Assembly: GCA_002747255.1 (NCBI GenBank)
Contig: PDUC01000006.1
Span: 1 to 34,837 of the forward strand
Origin: Acidobacteriota bacterium
Lineage (GTDB): Bacteria > Acidobacteriota > Holophagae > Acanthopleuribacterales > Acanthopleuribacteraceae
Length of the DNA: 34,837 nucleotides
Direction of reading: 5' to 3'
Positions 24,253-33,646 of this stretch are shown piece after piece; position 1 is the stretch's first letter, and each line of letters opens with the position of its first letter. The notes beneath the pieces are model-generated. The model was given only the letters and a program-made list of their open reading frames with translations. It ran no database searches and was not told the DNA's origin. A program made the translations under genes and the position numbers.

Positions 24253-25770
24253 TTAGGTGGTTTCGGCTTTTCCGGCTGCCTGGTAGGCTTTTTGAAGTTT
24301 GTTCAACTTCTTCTTACCCAGCGGGCCCAGTTCGTTGACAGCGTTCATCAATCGGTTGCGGCAGACGTCGGAGCCCACTATTTCCATGCTGTCGAAGAGA
24401 GGCGGAGCCACCGTCTTGCCGCAAACGGCAACACGCACGGCGTGTGTTATTTCCCTTAAACTCCATCCCCGCATTTCAGCGATGGCCTGACAGGCCCGGT
24501 AGACATCATCGCGTTGAAAAGAGGTCAGTTTTTCAAGCTCCCAGATGAACATCTGAAGGATATCCCTTGTTTCCTCTGCTGTTTTGCCCTTGGGTAAAAG
24601 GCGTTCTTTTTCATATTCAAGATCAGAGAAAAACATGAAATCGCAGGCCGTAAAGAAATCACCCAGCTTGTGCAGGCGTTTCTTCATCATGGGCAGGAGC
24701 TTCAGGAGAAATTCACGATTAAACCGCCAGTCAACCAGTTCCTGAACAAGCTGTTCCGATTCCATTTCAACAAGGTATTGCTGGTTCAGCCAGGTCATTT
24801 TATCCAGGTCAAAAACGGGACCGGAGAGATTGACGCGTTGAACATCAAAGGACTCGACCATTTGTTGAAGCGTAAATTTCTCGGTATCACCGGGATAGGA
24901 ATAAACCAATAAACCCAGGAAATTGAGCAGTGTCTGGGGAAGCATACCTATCTCCTTGTAGTAGAGAATGGAGGTTGGATTTTTTCTCTTGGATAACTTC
25001 GATTTATCCGCGTTCCTGAGCAGGGGAAGATGGTAAAAAACGGGCTTTTCCCAACCAAAATAATCGTAAAGAAGAATGTGCTTGGGCAGGCTTGGCAGCC
25101 ACTCCTCGCCTCTTAACACATGGGAAATGCCCATCAGGTGATCGTCAACGACGTTGGCGAGATGGTAGGTGGGGAACCCGTCCGACTTCATCAGAATCTG
25201 GTGATCGATGGTTTTGTACTCGAAGCGAACCTCGCCTCTCAAAGGGTCCTGAATGACACAGCTTCCCTCTTCGGGTACATTCAAACGCACGGTATAAGGC
25301 GTTCCCTGGGCTTCCAGTTCATGGATCTCCTCTTTGGAAAGTGATCGGCAGTGTGCATCGTAGAGAGTGGAGTGCCCTTCTTTCAGACGTTCACCCCGCA
25401 CGCGGTTGAGACGATCAGCCGTGCAGAAGCACTTGTAAGCGTGTCCCTTATCCAGCAGTTCCTGAGCGTGTTTCGTATAGATTTCGGTGCGCTCACTCTG
25501 TCTGTAGGGACCAAACTCGCCGCCTTTATCGGGACCTTCGTCCCAGGTTAAGCCGGTCCACTCAAGGGCATCCAGAATGGCTTTTTCGTATTCTGGCCTG
25601 GAACGGTTTTGGTCGGTATCTTCAATACGAAGAATAAAATCCCCGCCAAGTGATTTGGCAAGACAGTAGTTGAACAGCGCGGTGTAGGCCGTACCAACGT
25701 GGGGTGCACCGGTGGGAGAAGGTGCGATTCTCGTTCTAACTCTCTTCATGCTTTTTTTTGCCTCGTTCAT
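24253..25770 (-). CDS. gltX: Glutamyl-tRNA synthetase
   Basis: 505 residues from the ATG at 25770, whose codon overlaps the glnS stop (ATGA); a longer frame would begin 24 bases further inside glnS. It is a class I synthetase. The HIGH-type motif is in [20 protein letters not shown], the KMSKS-type motif is KLSKRKNP, and [14 protein letters not shown] and [11 protein letters not shown] are GluRS blocks. The C-terminal anticodon-binding half is present to the end. GluRS charges tRNA-Glu. Because glnS is adjacent, the enzyme is expected to be discriminating. Confidence 0.95.
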   Translation of the reverse strand: MNEAKKSMKRVRTRIAPSPTGAPHVGTAYTALFNYCLAKSLGGDFILRIEDTDQNRSRPEYEKAILDALEWTGLTWDEGPDKGGEFGPYRQSERTEIYTKHAQELLDKGHAYKCFCTADRLNRVRGERLKEGHSTLYDAHCRSLSKEEIHELEAQGTPYTVRLNVPEEGSCVIQDPLRGEVRFEYKTIDHQILMKSDGFPTYHLANVVDDHLMGISHVLRGEEWLPSLPKHILLYDYFGWEKPVFYHLPLLRNADKSKLSKRKNPTSILYYKEIGMLPQTLLNFLGLLVYSYPGDTEKFTLQQMVESFDVQRVNLSGPVFDLDKMTWLNQQYLVEMESEQLVQELVDWRFNREFLLKLLPMMKKRLHKLGDFFTACDFMFFSDLEYEKERLLPKGKTAEETRDILQMFIWELEKLTSFQRDDVYRACQAIAEMRGWSLREITHAVRVAVCGKTVAPPLFDSMEIVGSDVCRNRLMNAVNELGPLGKKKLNKLQKAYQAAGKAETT

Positions 25771-27452
25771 TTCTTTTTCGCTTTCTTTGCCCACGAATCA
25801 CGCAGCCCAACCGTGCGGTTAAAAACAAGACCCTCTGACTCGGTATCCCGGCAGAAGTATCCCTGACGGAGGAACTGGAAACGCTGACCGGGAGTGCTTG
25901 TTCCAAGTGAGGGTTCCAGTTTGGCATTGCCCATTATTTGAATGGATTCGGGATTGAGATTGGCTTCGTATCCCTCTCCGGATTCCGGATCCGACATGGT
26001 GAAGAGGTGATCGTAAAGCCGGACTTCCGCATCCAGGGCGTGGCGAGCGCTCACCCAGTGCGAAGTGCCCTTGACTTTTCTGCCGTCATCGGACCAACCG
26101 CCCTTTGTTTTGGGATCGTAAGTACAGTGAACCTCGATGACTTCGCCGTTTGCATCCTTAATGACATCGGTGCAGGTAACATAGTAGGCGTGTTTCAAGC
26201 GCACTTCCTTGCCCGGTGAAAGCCTGAAGTACTTGCGCGGCGGATTTTCCATGAAATCGGAGCGTTCAATGTAGAGTTCCCGCGTGAAGGGTATTTCACG
26301 ATGTCCCGCACTGGCGTCTTCCGGGTTGTTCTCCGCTTTCAACAGCTCTTCTTTGTCTTCAGGATAGTTGGTAATCATGACTTTAAGCGGATCGAGCACG
26401 GCCATCACTCGGGGTGCTCTCTTGTTGAGGTCTTCACGCAGGCAGTGGTTCAAAAGGGCGATATCCACCGTACTATCGGCCTTGGCGACACCAATTCGAT
26501 CACAGAAATCGCGAATGGATTCGGGTGTGAAACCCCGTCTTCTCAGACCGGCAATGGTAGGCATGCGAGGATCGTCCCAGCCTTGAACAATGCCCGCGTT
26601 GACCAGGTGCAGCAACTTGCGCTTACTCATCACGGTATAGGTTAAATTCAGCCGTGCAAATTCTATTTGCTGTGGGTGACAGGGAGCGCTGACATTTTCA
26701 ATGAACCAGTCGTAAAGTGGGCGGTGGGCCTCAAATTCAAGGGTACAGATAGAGTGCGTAATGCCTTCAAGCGCGTCGGACAGACCGTGAGTGAAATCGT
26801 ACATGGGATAGATTACCCAGTCATCTCCCGTTCGATGATGATGCGTACGCATAATGCGATAGATTACGGGGTCACGCATGTTCATATTGGGAGAGGCCAT
26901 ATCGATCTTGGCTCTCAACGTGCGCGAACCGTCTTCAAACTCACCTTCTTTCATTTTCTCGAACAGTTCCAGGTTCTCTTCAATACTCCTGTTCCTGTAA
27001 GGGCTTTCCCGGCCTGGCTCGGTTAAGGTACCGCGGTACTCCCGCATTTGGTCAAAAGTCAGGTCGCAGACAAAGGCCTTGTCTTTTTTAATAAGCTCGA
27101 CCGCAAAAGTATGCAGGTTCTCGAAATAATCGGAAGCGAAATACAACCTGTCGTCCCAGTCAAAGCCGAGCCAGTGGACATCATTCTTAATGGATTCGAC
27201 GTATTCAATTTCCTCCTTGGACGGATTGGTATCGTCGAATCTCAAGTTACACATGGCACCGGGGTAGTCGTTGGCAATGCCGAAATTCAGGCAAATGGAC
27301 TTCGCGTGCCCAATGTGCAGATAGCCGTTTGGTTCCGGTGGGAAACGAGTATGAACGCGCTGCCCGTTTTTTCCCGTCTCCAAATCCCGATCGATGATCA
27401 TTTTGATAAAATTTCTGCTCTCTTTCTTTTCCGGTGCTTCAGGCGTGCCCAT
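25767..27452 (-). CDS. glnS: Glutaminyl-tRNA synthetase
   Basis: 561 residues, full length. HIGH motif in [25 protein letters not shown]-like VMSKRKLL, plus [30 protein letters not shown] and the C-terminal anticodon-binding beta-barrels ending in GLRDSWAKK. It charges tRNA-Gln directly. GlnRS is patchily distributed in bacteria, so its presence is a clue to lineage. GGAGGAAGT precedes the ATG. It is cotranscribed and translationally coupled with gltX. The 262-base gap upstream (27453-27714) shows no gene or clear terminator. Confidence 0.97.
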   Translation of the reverse strand: MGTPEAPEKKESRNFIKMIIDRDLETGKNGQRVHTRFPPEPNGYLHIGHAKSICLNFGIANDYPGAMCNLRFDDTNPSKEEIEYVESIKNDVHWLGFDWDDRLYFASDYFENLHTFAVELIKKDKAFVCDLTFDQMREYRGTLTEPGRESPYRNRSIEENLELFEKMKEGEFEDGSRTLRAKIDMASPNMNMRDPVIYRIMRTHHHRTGDDWVIYPMYDFTHGLSDALEGITHSICTLEFEAHRPLYDWFIENVSAPCHPQQIEFARLNLTYTVMSKRKLLHLVNAGIVQGWDDPRMPTIAGLRRRGFTPESIRDFCDRIGVAKADSTVDIALLNHCLREDLNKRAPRVMAVLDPLKVMITNYPEDKEELLKAENNPEDASAGHREIPFTRELYIERSDFMENPPRKYFRLSPGKEVRLKHAYYVTCTDVIKDANGEVIEVHCTYDPKTKGGWSDDGRKVKGTSHWVSARHALDAEVRLYDHLFTMSDPESGEGYEANLNPESIQIMGNAKLEPSLGTSTPGQRFQFLRQGYFCRDTESEGLVFNRTVGLRDSWAKKAKKK

Positions 27453-27714
27453 ACTTCCTCCACTACATCAAATTATCCTGCGGATCATAGCATTGATAGC
27501 GCGAAAATGGCACCTAAAACCTGTTTCAAACTCACTTCAGCACAGGGAGAGACTTTGGGTGCGCCCGTTGAAATCAGGCACAGTGATTTCATTGAGAAAA
27601 AGATGGGAATTGAGCTCTGAAGATAGACAAAGCTTCAAGGTCCGAAGACCGGGAGGCCGTTAAACAGCCGGTTATTGGAACTGATAACGACCGGAACAGT
27701 ATGCTGCGACTCTC

Positions 27715-30264
27715 TTACTGCGGATCACAGGGAAGAACCTGTTCCATATTGATATGAAGGAAATCCAGAATATCAATAAGTTGACTGCCGCTCACATCCG
27801 GCGGCCCCGGTGTTCGCCAGTCGGGGCAGACATACAATAAATCTTCAATGGTATTGCAACCATCGCCATTGGCATCGGCATAGATGAGTCCATCTGATAC
27901 CAGAACGCGGTATGTTTTGCTGTAGACCGCATCGGATTGGGTATCGACCCGAATTTCAAAATCGGTCGTCTCACTCAAATAGGGCAGCGTGACGGGGTTC
28001 TGATTTTCACCGAACACCGTTGAAGTACTCAGGTTTTCCCATTCCCAAGAAGAACCCGAGCAAATGGTTGCTTCAAGCGTTTCGGGACTGAGTCCTTGTA
28101 CGTGAATGAGCTGCTCGACAACCAGAGGTTGATCGCCAACTGTGACCATGGTAATTCCACTGGTCACGGGCCCTGAGCAGTCATCCCAAACCAGGCATTC
28201 GTAATTTCCTTCATCGGTGGTTTGTGCGCCGGTAAACTGGAGCGTAAAAGCGGTTTCACCATCTAAGTTGGAACCATTTTTTCGCCATTGATAACGAAGC
28301 TCACCCAGGCCACTGGCTTCAACTGTCAAGGCAGCATTTTCGCCAAAACAGAATTGAGAGGAGGCGGGAAGTGTGTTGACAGCCAGCTCAACAACGGACA
28401 ATTGTGCAGTGGAACTGGTTACCGACCCACAGGTGTTGGATACAACACAAGCGTAGGAACCCGCATCTGCTGACTGGGCATTGTCAATACCGTAGCTTGG
28501 TGAATTGGCACCGGAAATGCCCTCACCGTTATAATACCATTGATAAGTCAGTGTACCGCTGCCCTCGGCTGCGACAAGGAAAGTGACATTCGAACCAGGA
28601 CAGACGACTCTTGACGCCGGCTGGGTCGTTAAGCTCACGGGCTCGGATACAGTGAGAACCGCTGAGTCAGAAGTAAGAGTCCCACAGGGGTTTTCAACGA
28701 CACAGTCGTAATGGCCTGCATCTGAGGAATCAACCTGGTTCAAGGAAAGTGTGGCAGCATTTTGACCATTCAGGTTCACTGAATCTTTACGCCACTGGTA
28801 GTTCAGGTCACTGCCTTCGGCTGTTACGCTAAAGGTGGCGTTTTCACCCGTACAAACAGCCTGTGAATCGGGTTGGGTCGTTATAGAGGGTGAATCACAG
28901 GAAGCAAAACACGATGGGTTCAAGCTGTATTGGGTGACAACATGCGCGTTCATCTGGTTAGCAACACGTTCCGGCGACACGCCATAGGGATGCCCTTCGC
29001 CAAAGGTAAACGTGATATTGGACAATCCGCCGGTCAGCAAATGACAGTAGCTCATAATGGTTCCATTGGCACCGCCTACACTGCCTCCCGTAAGACTTCC
29101 CGAACCGGGAAGTGCTGTACCACCACACCAACACCCGGAAGATCCACATTCACCGCCATAGCAGGAATCAACCGGATTGGAAACACCGCCAATACCGCCA
29201 TAACAATGGGTGTGAGGAGAGCTGAAATTATGACCCATCTCATGAGAAACAGAGAGTACATCCCAAACAATGGCTGGATTACTCATGTCGAAACTTCCAT
29301 CCAGACCCATACTGAAGCCGTACGCGCCGCCGTAATTGTCAAATGCCGGAGTTAAATTACAGCCCGAGGAGCTCAAATTCACATTAAAAGCACCGCGACA
29401 GAGTACACCCACCCAGGCAATACCCATGGCCATTGTTTTTCCACTCAAGAAATGAGCCGTTGTTCGGGAGACATCGTTTCGATTGTCATTCCAGTAACGA
29501 CCAAATTCATACAGCCCGCAAGCGGCATTCTGCTGAGTCCAGGGATCGGTTGTAGACCAGAGGAACAGATCGCCAATGACGAGTGCCGTGTCCACTTCAG
29601 ATTCGTAAACAACAGATCCATAAGCAATTAGGTCACCCGCGTAATTGGTTGCATCGGTTGTATTACCGCCAAACAAGGCCAGGTATTCCTGATCCGTTTC
29701 AATACCAAGTACGGCTGTGTAAGTGGCTCTGGTTCCGTCTATGTGCTCAGGAACCGGAGGTCCGGCCTGGACTGAGTCCACAGTCTTGACATCCTCAAGG
29801 GAATCGGATAAACACCGGTACGGTTTTCCCATGGACTTCAATTCGCCTTGTCCTATTTGTCTGGAGGTCAAACCGGAGCCCTTTTGTCCCCCCAACACCC
29901 AGAACTCACCGTCCAGGTGAATTAAGCCTCTTAGGGTATCGTCTTCCAGAATACTGAGAACCATCCAGGAGTGCCGTTTGCCGGGCAGCTTGCCTCTTAA
30001 ATAGACATTTTTAGGTACCGGCAAGAACTGCTGACCCGATTCCGTGTTTAAAATGACGCGACTGTCAGGAGCAAAAACGCGATACCTTTCCAGCGTCACC
30101 TGGATTGAACCCCGTTCTTCGGAGAGGTAAATTTCATCCATCTCGAAGGTCTGACCAAAAGACAAGCTCCTCCCAAGCTCCTGTATATCGGATGAATAAA
30201 AACTGATAGTTTGTGCGTTAGCCATCAAATTAATAGTAGTGAATAGAATCAGGCAAGCTTGCAT
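27715..30264 (-). CDS. Secreted reprolysin-like metzincin with Ig-like repeats
   Basis: 849 residues from the ATG at 30264, which has AGGGGG 7 bases upstream and begins a signal peptide (MQACLILFTTINLMANAQ). An N-terminal prodomain-like part precedes a zinc metalloprotease with the motif HEMGHNFSSPH and a Met-turn NGTIMSYC. Then come three Ig-like domains, each with a YQWRKD or YQWYYN tryptophan and a DAGxYxCVV cysteine. The C-terminus has a paired dockerin-like tail: YADANGDGCNTIEDLLYVC, then DVSGSQLIDILDFLHIN. It is a large exported, cysteine-rich protease, likely cell-surface or secreted. The leader contains a terminator-like hairpin. No close partner genes. Confidence 0.85.
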   Translation of the reverse strand: MQACLILFTTINLMANAQTISFYSSDIQELGRSLSFGQTFEMDEIYLSEERGSIQVTLERYRVFAPDSRVILNTESGQQFLPVPKNVYLRGKLPGKRHSWMVLSILEDDTLRGLIHLDGEFWVLGGQKGSGLTSRQIGQGELKSMGKPYRCLSDSLEDVKTVDSVQAGPPVPEHIDGTRATYTAVLGIETDQEYLALFGGNTTDATNYAGDLIAYGSVVYESEVDTALVIGDLFLWSTTDPWTQQNAACGLYEFGRYWNDNRNDVSRTTAHFLSGKTMAMGIAWVGVLCRGAFNVNLSSSGCNLTPAFDNYGGAYGFSMGLDGSFDMSNPAIVWDVLSVSHEMGHNFSSPHTHCYGGIGGVSNPVDSCYGGECGSSGCWCGGTALPGSGSLTGGSVGGANGTIMSYCHLLTGGLSNITFTFGEGHPYGVSPERVANQMNAHVVTQYSLNPSCFASCDSPSITTQPDSQAVCTGENATFSVTAEGSDLNYQWRKDSVNLNGQNAATLSLNQVDSSDAGHYDCVVENPCGTLTSDSAVLTVSEPVSLTTQPASRVVCPGSNVTFLVAAEGSGTLTYQWYYNGEGISGANSPSYGIDNAQSADAGSYACVVSNTCGSVTSSTAQLSVVELAVNTLPASSQFCFGENAALTVEASGLGELRYQWRKNGSNLDGETAFTLQFTGAQTTDEGNYECLVWDDCSGPVTSGITMVTVGDQPLVVEQLIHVQGLSPETLEATICSGSSWEWENLSTSTVFGENQNPVTLPYLSETTDFEIRVDTQSDAVYSKTYRVLVSDGLIYADANGDGCNTIEDLLYVCPDWRTPGPPDVSGSQLIDILDFLHINMEQVLPCDPQ

Positions 30265-30277
30265 CTTTTGGCCCCCT

Positions 30278-30322
30278 AAAAAAATGTACGGCCTGGATTC
30301 TGCAAAGTGCAGGATCCAGACC
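30278..30322 (-). promoter_or_regulatory. Terminator-like hairpin (attenuator) in the metzincin leader
   Basis: CTGGATTCTGCA (30293-30304) pairs with TGCAGGATCCAG (30308-30319) with a 3-base loop and one G-U pair, extended by GG/CC. On the minus strand it is followed 5 bases later by seven Ts (30278-30284). The ribosome site of the protease begins right after. It could terminate read-through or attenuate the protease message. Confidence 0.6.
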
Positions 30323-30398
30323 ACCTAAAACAAGCATAAGTGTTATAATTCACTTTAAGTTAGAGCTTAACTAACCATAAAGAAAGTGTCACACTTTC

Positions 30399-30569
30399 AT
30401 GAAAAAGAATACAGTAAAAAAACAATTTAATCCAGCCCCAAACTTCAAAATATCACACGGTCACAATGAAGTTTCTTCCCAAGCAGGTCTGATTCCAGCC
30501 GCACAGGTTTTAAATCGCATCGGGTTTCAGCAAATTCTTAATGACAAGACCGGGGCTTGGCCTGCTTGA
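30399..30569 (+). pseudogene. Transposase N-terminal fragment (IS1380/IS4-like)
   Basis: A 56-codon frame: MKKNTVKKQFNPAPNFKI, SHGHNEVSSQAGLIPAAQVL, NRIGFQQILNDKTGAWPA and stop. The SSQAGLIPAAQVLNRIGF part is like the start of IS1380-type DDE transposases, which carry a TSxAGL motif before a helical region. The rest (several hundred residues) is missing. Its TGA stop is formed by the first three bases of an IS21-type end at 30567, so that insertion truncated it. A perfect palindrome GAAAGTG-TCA-CACTTTC (30382-30398) touches the ATG. The exact IS family is uncertain. Confidence 0.5.
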
Positions 30570-30590
30570 TCAGCGACAATTAAAAGTACC
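30567..30590 (+). mobile_element. Remnant end of the same IS21-type element as at 1.05 kb
   Basis: TGATCAGCGACAATTAAAA (30567-30585) is identical to the minus strand of 1049-1067, and both continue with TACC and GG. Only about 25-35 bases of the element remain here. The 30325-30627 gap thus holds the protease leader, a transposase fragment and this end. Confidence 0.6.
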
Positions 30591-30627
30591 CGGCGTTGAC
30601 TCCAATGATAACAACAGAAAAAACAAA

Positions 30628-31407
30628 CTAGCCCTCCTTTTTATTAATGCACAACAGTACGAGTATGGTAATTCCAAATATATGAAGAAGAGAGTTGTGT
30701 ATATTCCAGCTGGCATACTGAATTAGCGAATCTGTCATTTTTGTTAAATGAAACGGAGTACTAAAGAACAAATGATATGAATAATTTGAAATAGTTTTGA
30801 CTAGCGGTATGTCAAAAGGTATAAATCGGGCTCTAGATTCCAAAATTATGGGTAGAATAAAAACAAATAAAATAGAGAGCAGATAGTTTGATCTATTGTA
30901 TTTTAGTCTACATGATACCATTAAAAGAATTGATGATGATATTGCAGCGATCATGACAATTGAAAAAACCACCTGAATCAAATTAGGGCAAATATAATTA
31001 AATTTAACATGCCATACAACTAAAATAGCCACAACAGGAAAAAGCAGAGCCAAAAACTGAGTTATTATCATAAAGAAAAGTATAGAAAGAATAAAAAAGA
31101 CTTTATTTTTGAATTTCATCAGAATGAGAAGAGAATGCTTTTCTTCTAAAACATGCGACAGAAAATGTATTAGCTGTATTACAAGTACCAGAAGAATGAA
31201 TAACATTAAAAACTTAACTAAATCTGAAACAAATAATCGGTTTGTAGTACCCCTGTATAAAACATCAATAATTCCAGTTTTGTCAGTCAATATCGTGACA
31301 TTGAAATATAAAGGCAAAAAGAAAACATAGCAGAGTAAATAAAAAATCAACAGAGTCTTTGAGAAAAAAAACGCCTTCCAATAAAGCAGAAATGAACTTT
31401 TTAGCAT
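30628..31407 (-). CDS. ABC-2-like transporter permease of the peptide operon
   Basis: 259 residues, very hydrophobic, with about six membrane helices (for example LLIFYLLCYVFFLPLYF, FLMLFILLVLVIQLIHFL, FFILSILFFMIITQFLALLF and LLSILFVFILPIIL). No sequence family is firmly recognised, but the topology and position 7 bases after an ABC ATPase fit an ABC-2-type permease. It is the last gene of a five-gene minus-strand operon. The coding sequence is strikingly AT-rich compared with the core genes. No terminator is obvious before the IS remnant. Confidence 0.7.
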   Translation of the reverse strand: MLKSSFLLYWKAFFFSKTLLIFYLLCYVFFLPLYFNVTILTDKTGIIDVLYRGTTNRLFVSDLVKFLMLFILLVLVIQLIHFLSHVLEEKHSLLILMKFKNKVFFILSILFFMIITQFLALLFPVVAILVVWHVKFNYICPNLIQVVFSIVMIAAISSSILLMVSCRLKYNRSNYLLSILFVFILPIILESRARFIPFDIPLVKTISNYSYHLFFSTPFHLTKMTDSLIQYASWNIHNSLLHIFGITILVLLCINKKEG

Positions 31408-31414
31408 GGATTTT

Positions 31415-32119
31415 CTATCCTTTTTTTAATCTGAAATAAATGTCAGAAATATTTTTATTAAAGCCATCATTTTCAATTGTATGGGTTAGTTGTCCATTTT
31501 GCATTATTCCAATTTTATTGCATGTATCTCGAACTTCATCCAGTACATGAGAGCTTAAAAGGATCGTAACGTTATTGAGTCTCTGTTCGTGTATTAAATC
31601 CTTAAAGTTTTTTCGGGAATCAGGATCTAGCCCATCAGTCGGTTCATCAAAAAACAAGAATGAAGGTTTGCCCAAAAGTGCATTTATTATCAATAACTTT
31701 TTCTGTGCTCCTTTTGAATAATCTGCAATGCGTTGATGAATTTCGGTAAAAAACAAACAGTTTGAAAGGTATTCTAGTTTTGTTTCGTCAAGGGGGCTTT
31801 CTATACCCTGCATTAAAGATAGATAATCATATCCAGTGATATATCCAGGAATGTTAATTGATTCAGGTACATATCCACAGTAATAGGCAATTTTTCTGCC
31901 TTTGATAATATGATGCTCATAAATGGAAACGTCCCCCTTGAACGGTGTCATATTTCCTAAAAGAATATTAATTAGTGTAGTTTTACCAGCACCATTTGGC
32001 CCAATAAGACCATATGTATCACCTGCATTTAAGTTTATGTTAATATCCTTTAGAACTAAACGGCTTTTTGTGTATCTGTATGATACATTATTGCATTTTA
32101 AGGTAAGTGTCTTTTTCAT
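31415..32119 (-). CDS. ABC transporter ATP-binding protein of the peptide operon
   Basis: 234 residues, one nucleotide-binding domain. Walker A GPNGAGKT (40-47), signature YSKGAQ (134-139; LSGGQ in most ABC proteins, YSKGM-type in this export subgroup), Walker B FLFFDEP (154-160), D-loop GLD and switch His191 (LLSSHVLDE). It resembles the CcmA/ABC-2 exporters of the bacitracin-resistance and lantibiotic-immunity kind. It sits between a beta-propeller lipoprotein and the permease; the gap to the permease is 7 bases. It probably powers export or self-protection for the small peptides encoded upstream (inference). Confidence 0.88.
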   Translation of the reverse strand: MKKTLTLKCNNVSYRYTKSRLVLKDININLNAGDTYGLIGPNGAGKTTLINILLGNMTPFKGDVSIYEHHIIKGRKIAYYCGYVPESINIPGYITGYDYLSLMQGIESPLDETKLEYLSNCLFFTEIHQRIADYSKGAQKKLLIINALLGKPSFLFFDEPTDGLDPDSRKNFKDLIHEQRLNNVTILLSSHVLDEVRDTCNKIGIMQNGQLTHTIENDGFNKNISDIYFRLKKG

Positions 32120-32142
32120 ATCCCCAAACTTGTATACCTCTG

Positions 32143-33114
32143 TTATTTTATTCCATCCATAAATTCATACTTGAAACAGGCGGTTTTTTCTTCATCTGTT
32201 GCAAGTAAAACCTTCTGACCGATAGAAGTGACCCATCTAGATTCTTCGGGCAATAACCCATGCCAAACTCTTTTTCCAGTATATGAATAAATAAAAATCT
32301 CACGATTTTTATTTGATTCAAGGATATCTCCCAGCAAAACGCCAATTAGCTTTTCATGATTCATTCCTTCGATTAAAAATACATCCCTAAAATAAAACTG
32401 AGTGGGTTTAACAGTAAATTTATCTATTGAAAGCTCTGGTAACTTGGGTTCATGAAAAGAAATCACTTGTTTTCCTGACTCATCGTATATTTTAATCAGG
32501 TTATTAAACATACTCGCTGTGATGATAAACCCTTCTTGGTCTACTTTTAAATTAAAAGGGCTCCATATCATAGGCTCGTCTTCTTCTTTTTTAACAATCA
32601 ATGTATTCAAAAGAATACCATTTGAGTTAAATTTATTTATAAGAATTTCGTCGTAACGATCAAAGCGGGGAATGTATATATTATTTTTGGAATCAACTGC
32701 CAAAAAAATACTTGAATATCCAATTTTAAAGGTATTAATAAAGTTTAATTGGCCGTCATAACACGTAACCTGACCAAACATATCCAACACAGCAACAAAA
32801 TCATCGTTAACACCTATGTTTGCTAACTTGTTGAATTCTCCGGGTCCTCCACCTTTTCTTCCAACTGATTTTGTTGTTTGATCTATATTAATTTTATGGA
32901 CTTTACACTCTCCTGTATCAACCACAAAAACTGAGTTAGAATTTGAGTCAATTGCTCTTATAAATATAAAATCCCCATCAAGCTTATCGATTAGCTTAAG
33001 GTTCGTCATGCTGGGTTGGGAGAACGCTGATTGGGATGTTGGCAAGTTATCGCTAGAACAACTTAACAATATCAAAGGTATTGAAAGTATTATAAATCTA
33101 AGAGAGTTGGACAT
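32143..33114 (-). CDS. Six-bladed beta-propeller lipoprotein
   Basis: 323 residues from the ATG at 33114, chosen because it starts a complete lipoprotein signal (MSNSLRFIILSIPLILLSC, lipobox LLSC); an upstream ATG at 33156 would overlap the peptide gene by 37 bases. The body carries the VGRKGGGPGEFNKL phrase that marks 6-bladed beta-propeller proteins, and repeated strands such as NNIYIPRFDR, KIYDESGKQVI and IYSYTGKRVW. It would be anchored in the periplasm or outer membrane. In Bacteroidetes, propellers of this class are often beside small exported NVEALA peptides; here two small exported peptides precede it by 5 bases. Confidence 0.78.
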   Translation of the reverse strand: MSNSLRFIILSIPLILLSCSSDNLPTSQSAFSQPSMTNLKLIDKLDGDFIFIRAIDSNSNSVFVVDTGECKVHKINIDQTTKSVGRKGGGPGEFNKLANIGVNDDFVAVLDMFGQVTCYDGQLNFINTFKIGYSSIFLAVDSKNNIYIPRFDRYDEILINKFNSNGILLNTLIVKKEEDEPMIWSPFNLKVDQEGFIITASMFNNLIKIYDESGKQVISFHEPKLPELSIDKFTVKPTQFYFRDVFLIEGMNHEKLIGVLLGDILESNKNREIFIYSYTGKRVWHGLLPEESRWVTSIGQKVLLATDEEKTACFKYEFMDGIK

Positions 33115-33119
33115 TGAGC

Positions 33120-33341
33120 CTAAAACCAATAATCCAATAAACACGTCGATTTGCAAGCATCTCTTTCGATTCCACTAACAATTATATTGCCTGGAAATTT
33201 GTCATCACACCATTGCAAACATCCAGTGAATTCTATCTCGCTCCGATTTTCTACACTTAAGTCACCACCATGGCCCTCTTCCGCAACTGAAAGCAAAAGT
33301 GTGGTAGCACTTAACATAAGAATAAACACAGCCTTTTTCAT
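33120..33341 (-). CDS. Small exported peptide with two CX3C pairs
   Basis: 73 residues: a signal peptide (MKKAVFILMLSATTLLLSVA) followed by a mature part of about 50 residues with four cysteines, C41 and C45 (GCLQWC) and C63 and C67 (ACKSTC). The CX3C...CX3C layout suits a disulphide-linked helical hairpin. A strong GGAGGAGAC precedes the ATG. It sits 9 bases after the other peptide gene and 5 bases before the propeller. No family is recognised. It could be a bacteriocin-like, signalling or structural peptide. Confidence 0.7.
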   Translation of the reverse strand: MKKAVFILMLSATTLLLSVAEEGHGGDLSVENRSEIEFTGCLQWCDDKFPGNIIVSGIERDACKSTCLLDYWF

Positions 33342-33350
33342 GTCTCCTCC

Positions 33351-33575
33351 TTAACCTTCAAATAAGCAATCCACATGCGCCACAAGTGCAGCTCCATGAC
33401 ATGCAGCCCTTTGAAAACCGTCCACGATAGAATCATTCTGAAATAAATCATTGCCATAATCAAGATTCCGATTAAACGCTTCCGCACACCTGATGGCATA
33501 AGGTTCAACGCTGAAAACTCCGATAGAACTGAATGCTAAAAACAATATTGGAAATGCTATTTTTATCTTTTTCAT
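33351..33575 (-). CDS. Small exported peptide with three cysteines
   Basis: 74 residues: a signal peptide (MKKIKIAFPILFLAFSSIGV, then FS) and a mature part of about 52 residues with C30, C59 and C70. It is rich in Asn, Asp and Ala and ends HVDCLFEG. GGAG lies 7 bases before the ATG. It is the first gene of the five-gene operon and lies about 17 bases after the predicted transcription start. It has a similar size and plan to the next gene but no clear sequence identity. The odd number of cysteines allows dimer formation. No family is recognised. Confidence 0.65.
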   Translation of the reverse strand: MKKIKIAFPILFLAFSSIGVFSVEPYAIRCAEAFNRNLDYGNDLFQNDSIVDGFQRAACHGAALVAHVDCLFEG

Positions 33576-33598
33576 AATGAAGCTCCGGATACTAAAAT

Positions 33599-33628
33599 AT
33601 TATACACTTTTCCCACTTCATTGGACAA
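33599..33628 (-). promoter_or_regulatory. Promoter of the secreted-peptide operon
   Basis: On the minus strand TTGTCC (33623-33628), an 18-base spacer and a perfect TATAAT (33599-33604). It lies at the edge of the decayed IS end that follows to the right. Confidence 0.6.
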
Positions 33629-33646
33629 ATAGTTCGTATTTGCGTA

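Noticed and set aside
25938-27620. Several plus-strand frames opposite glnS
   Set aside because: They are antisense to a clearly identified synthetase and lack family resemblance.
30541-30726. Plus-strand 61-codon frame over the IS end and permease 3-prime end
   Set aside because: It runs antisense through the permease gene and across the IS remnant, with no ribosome site or recognisable product.
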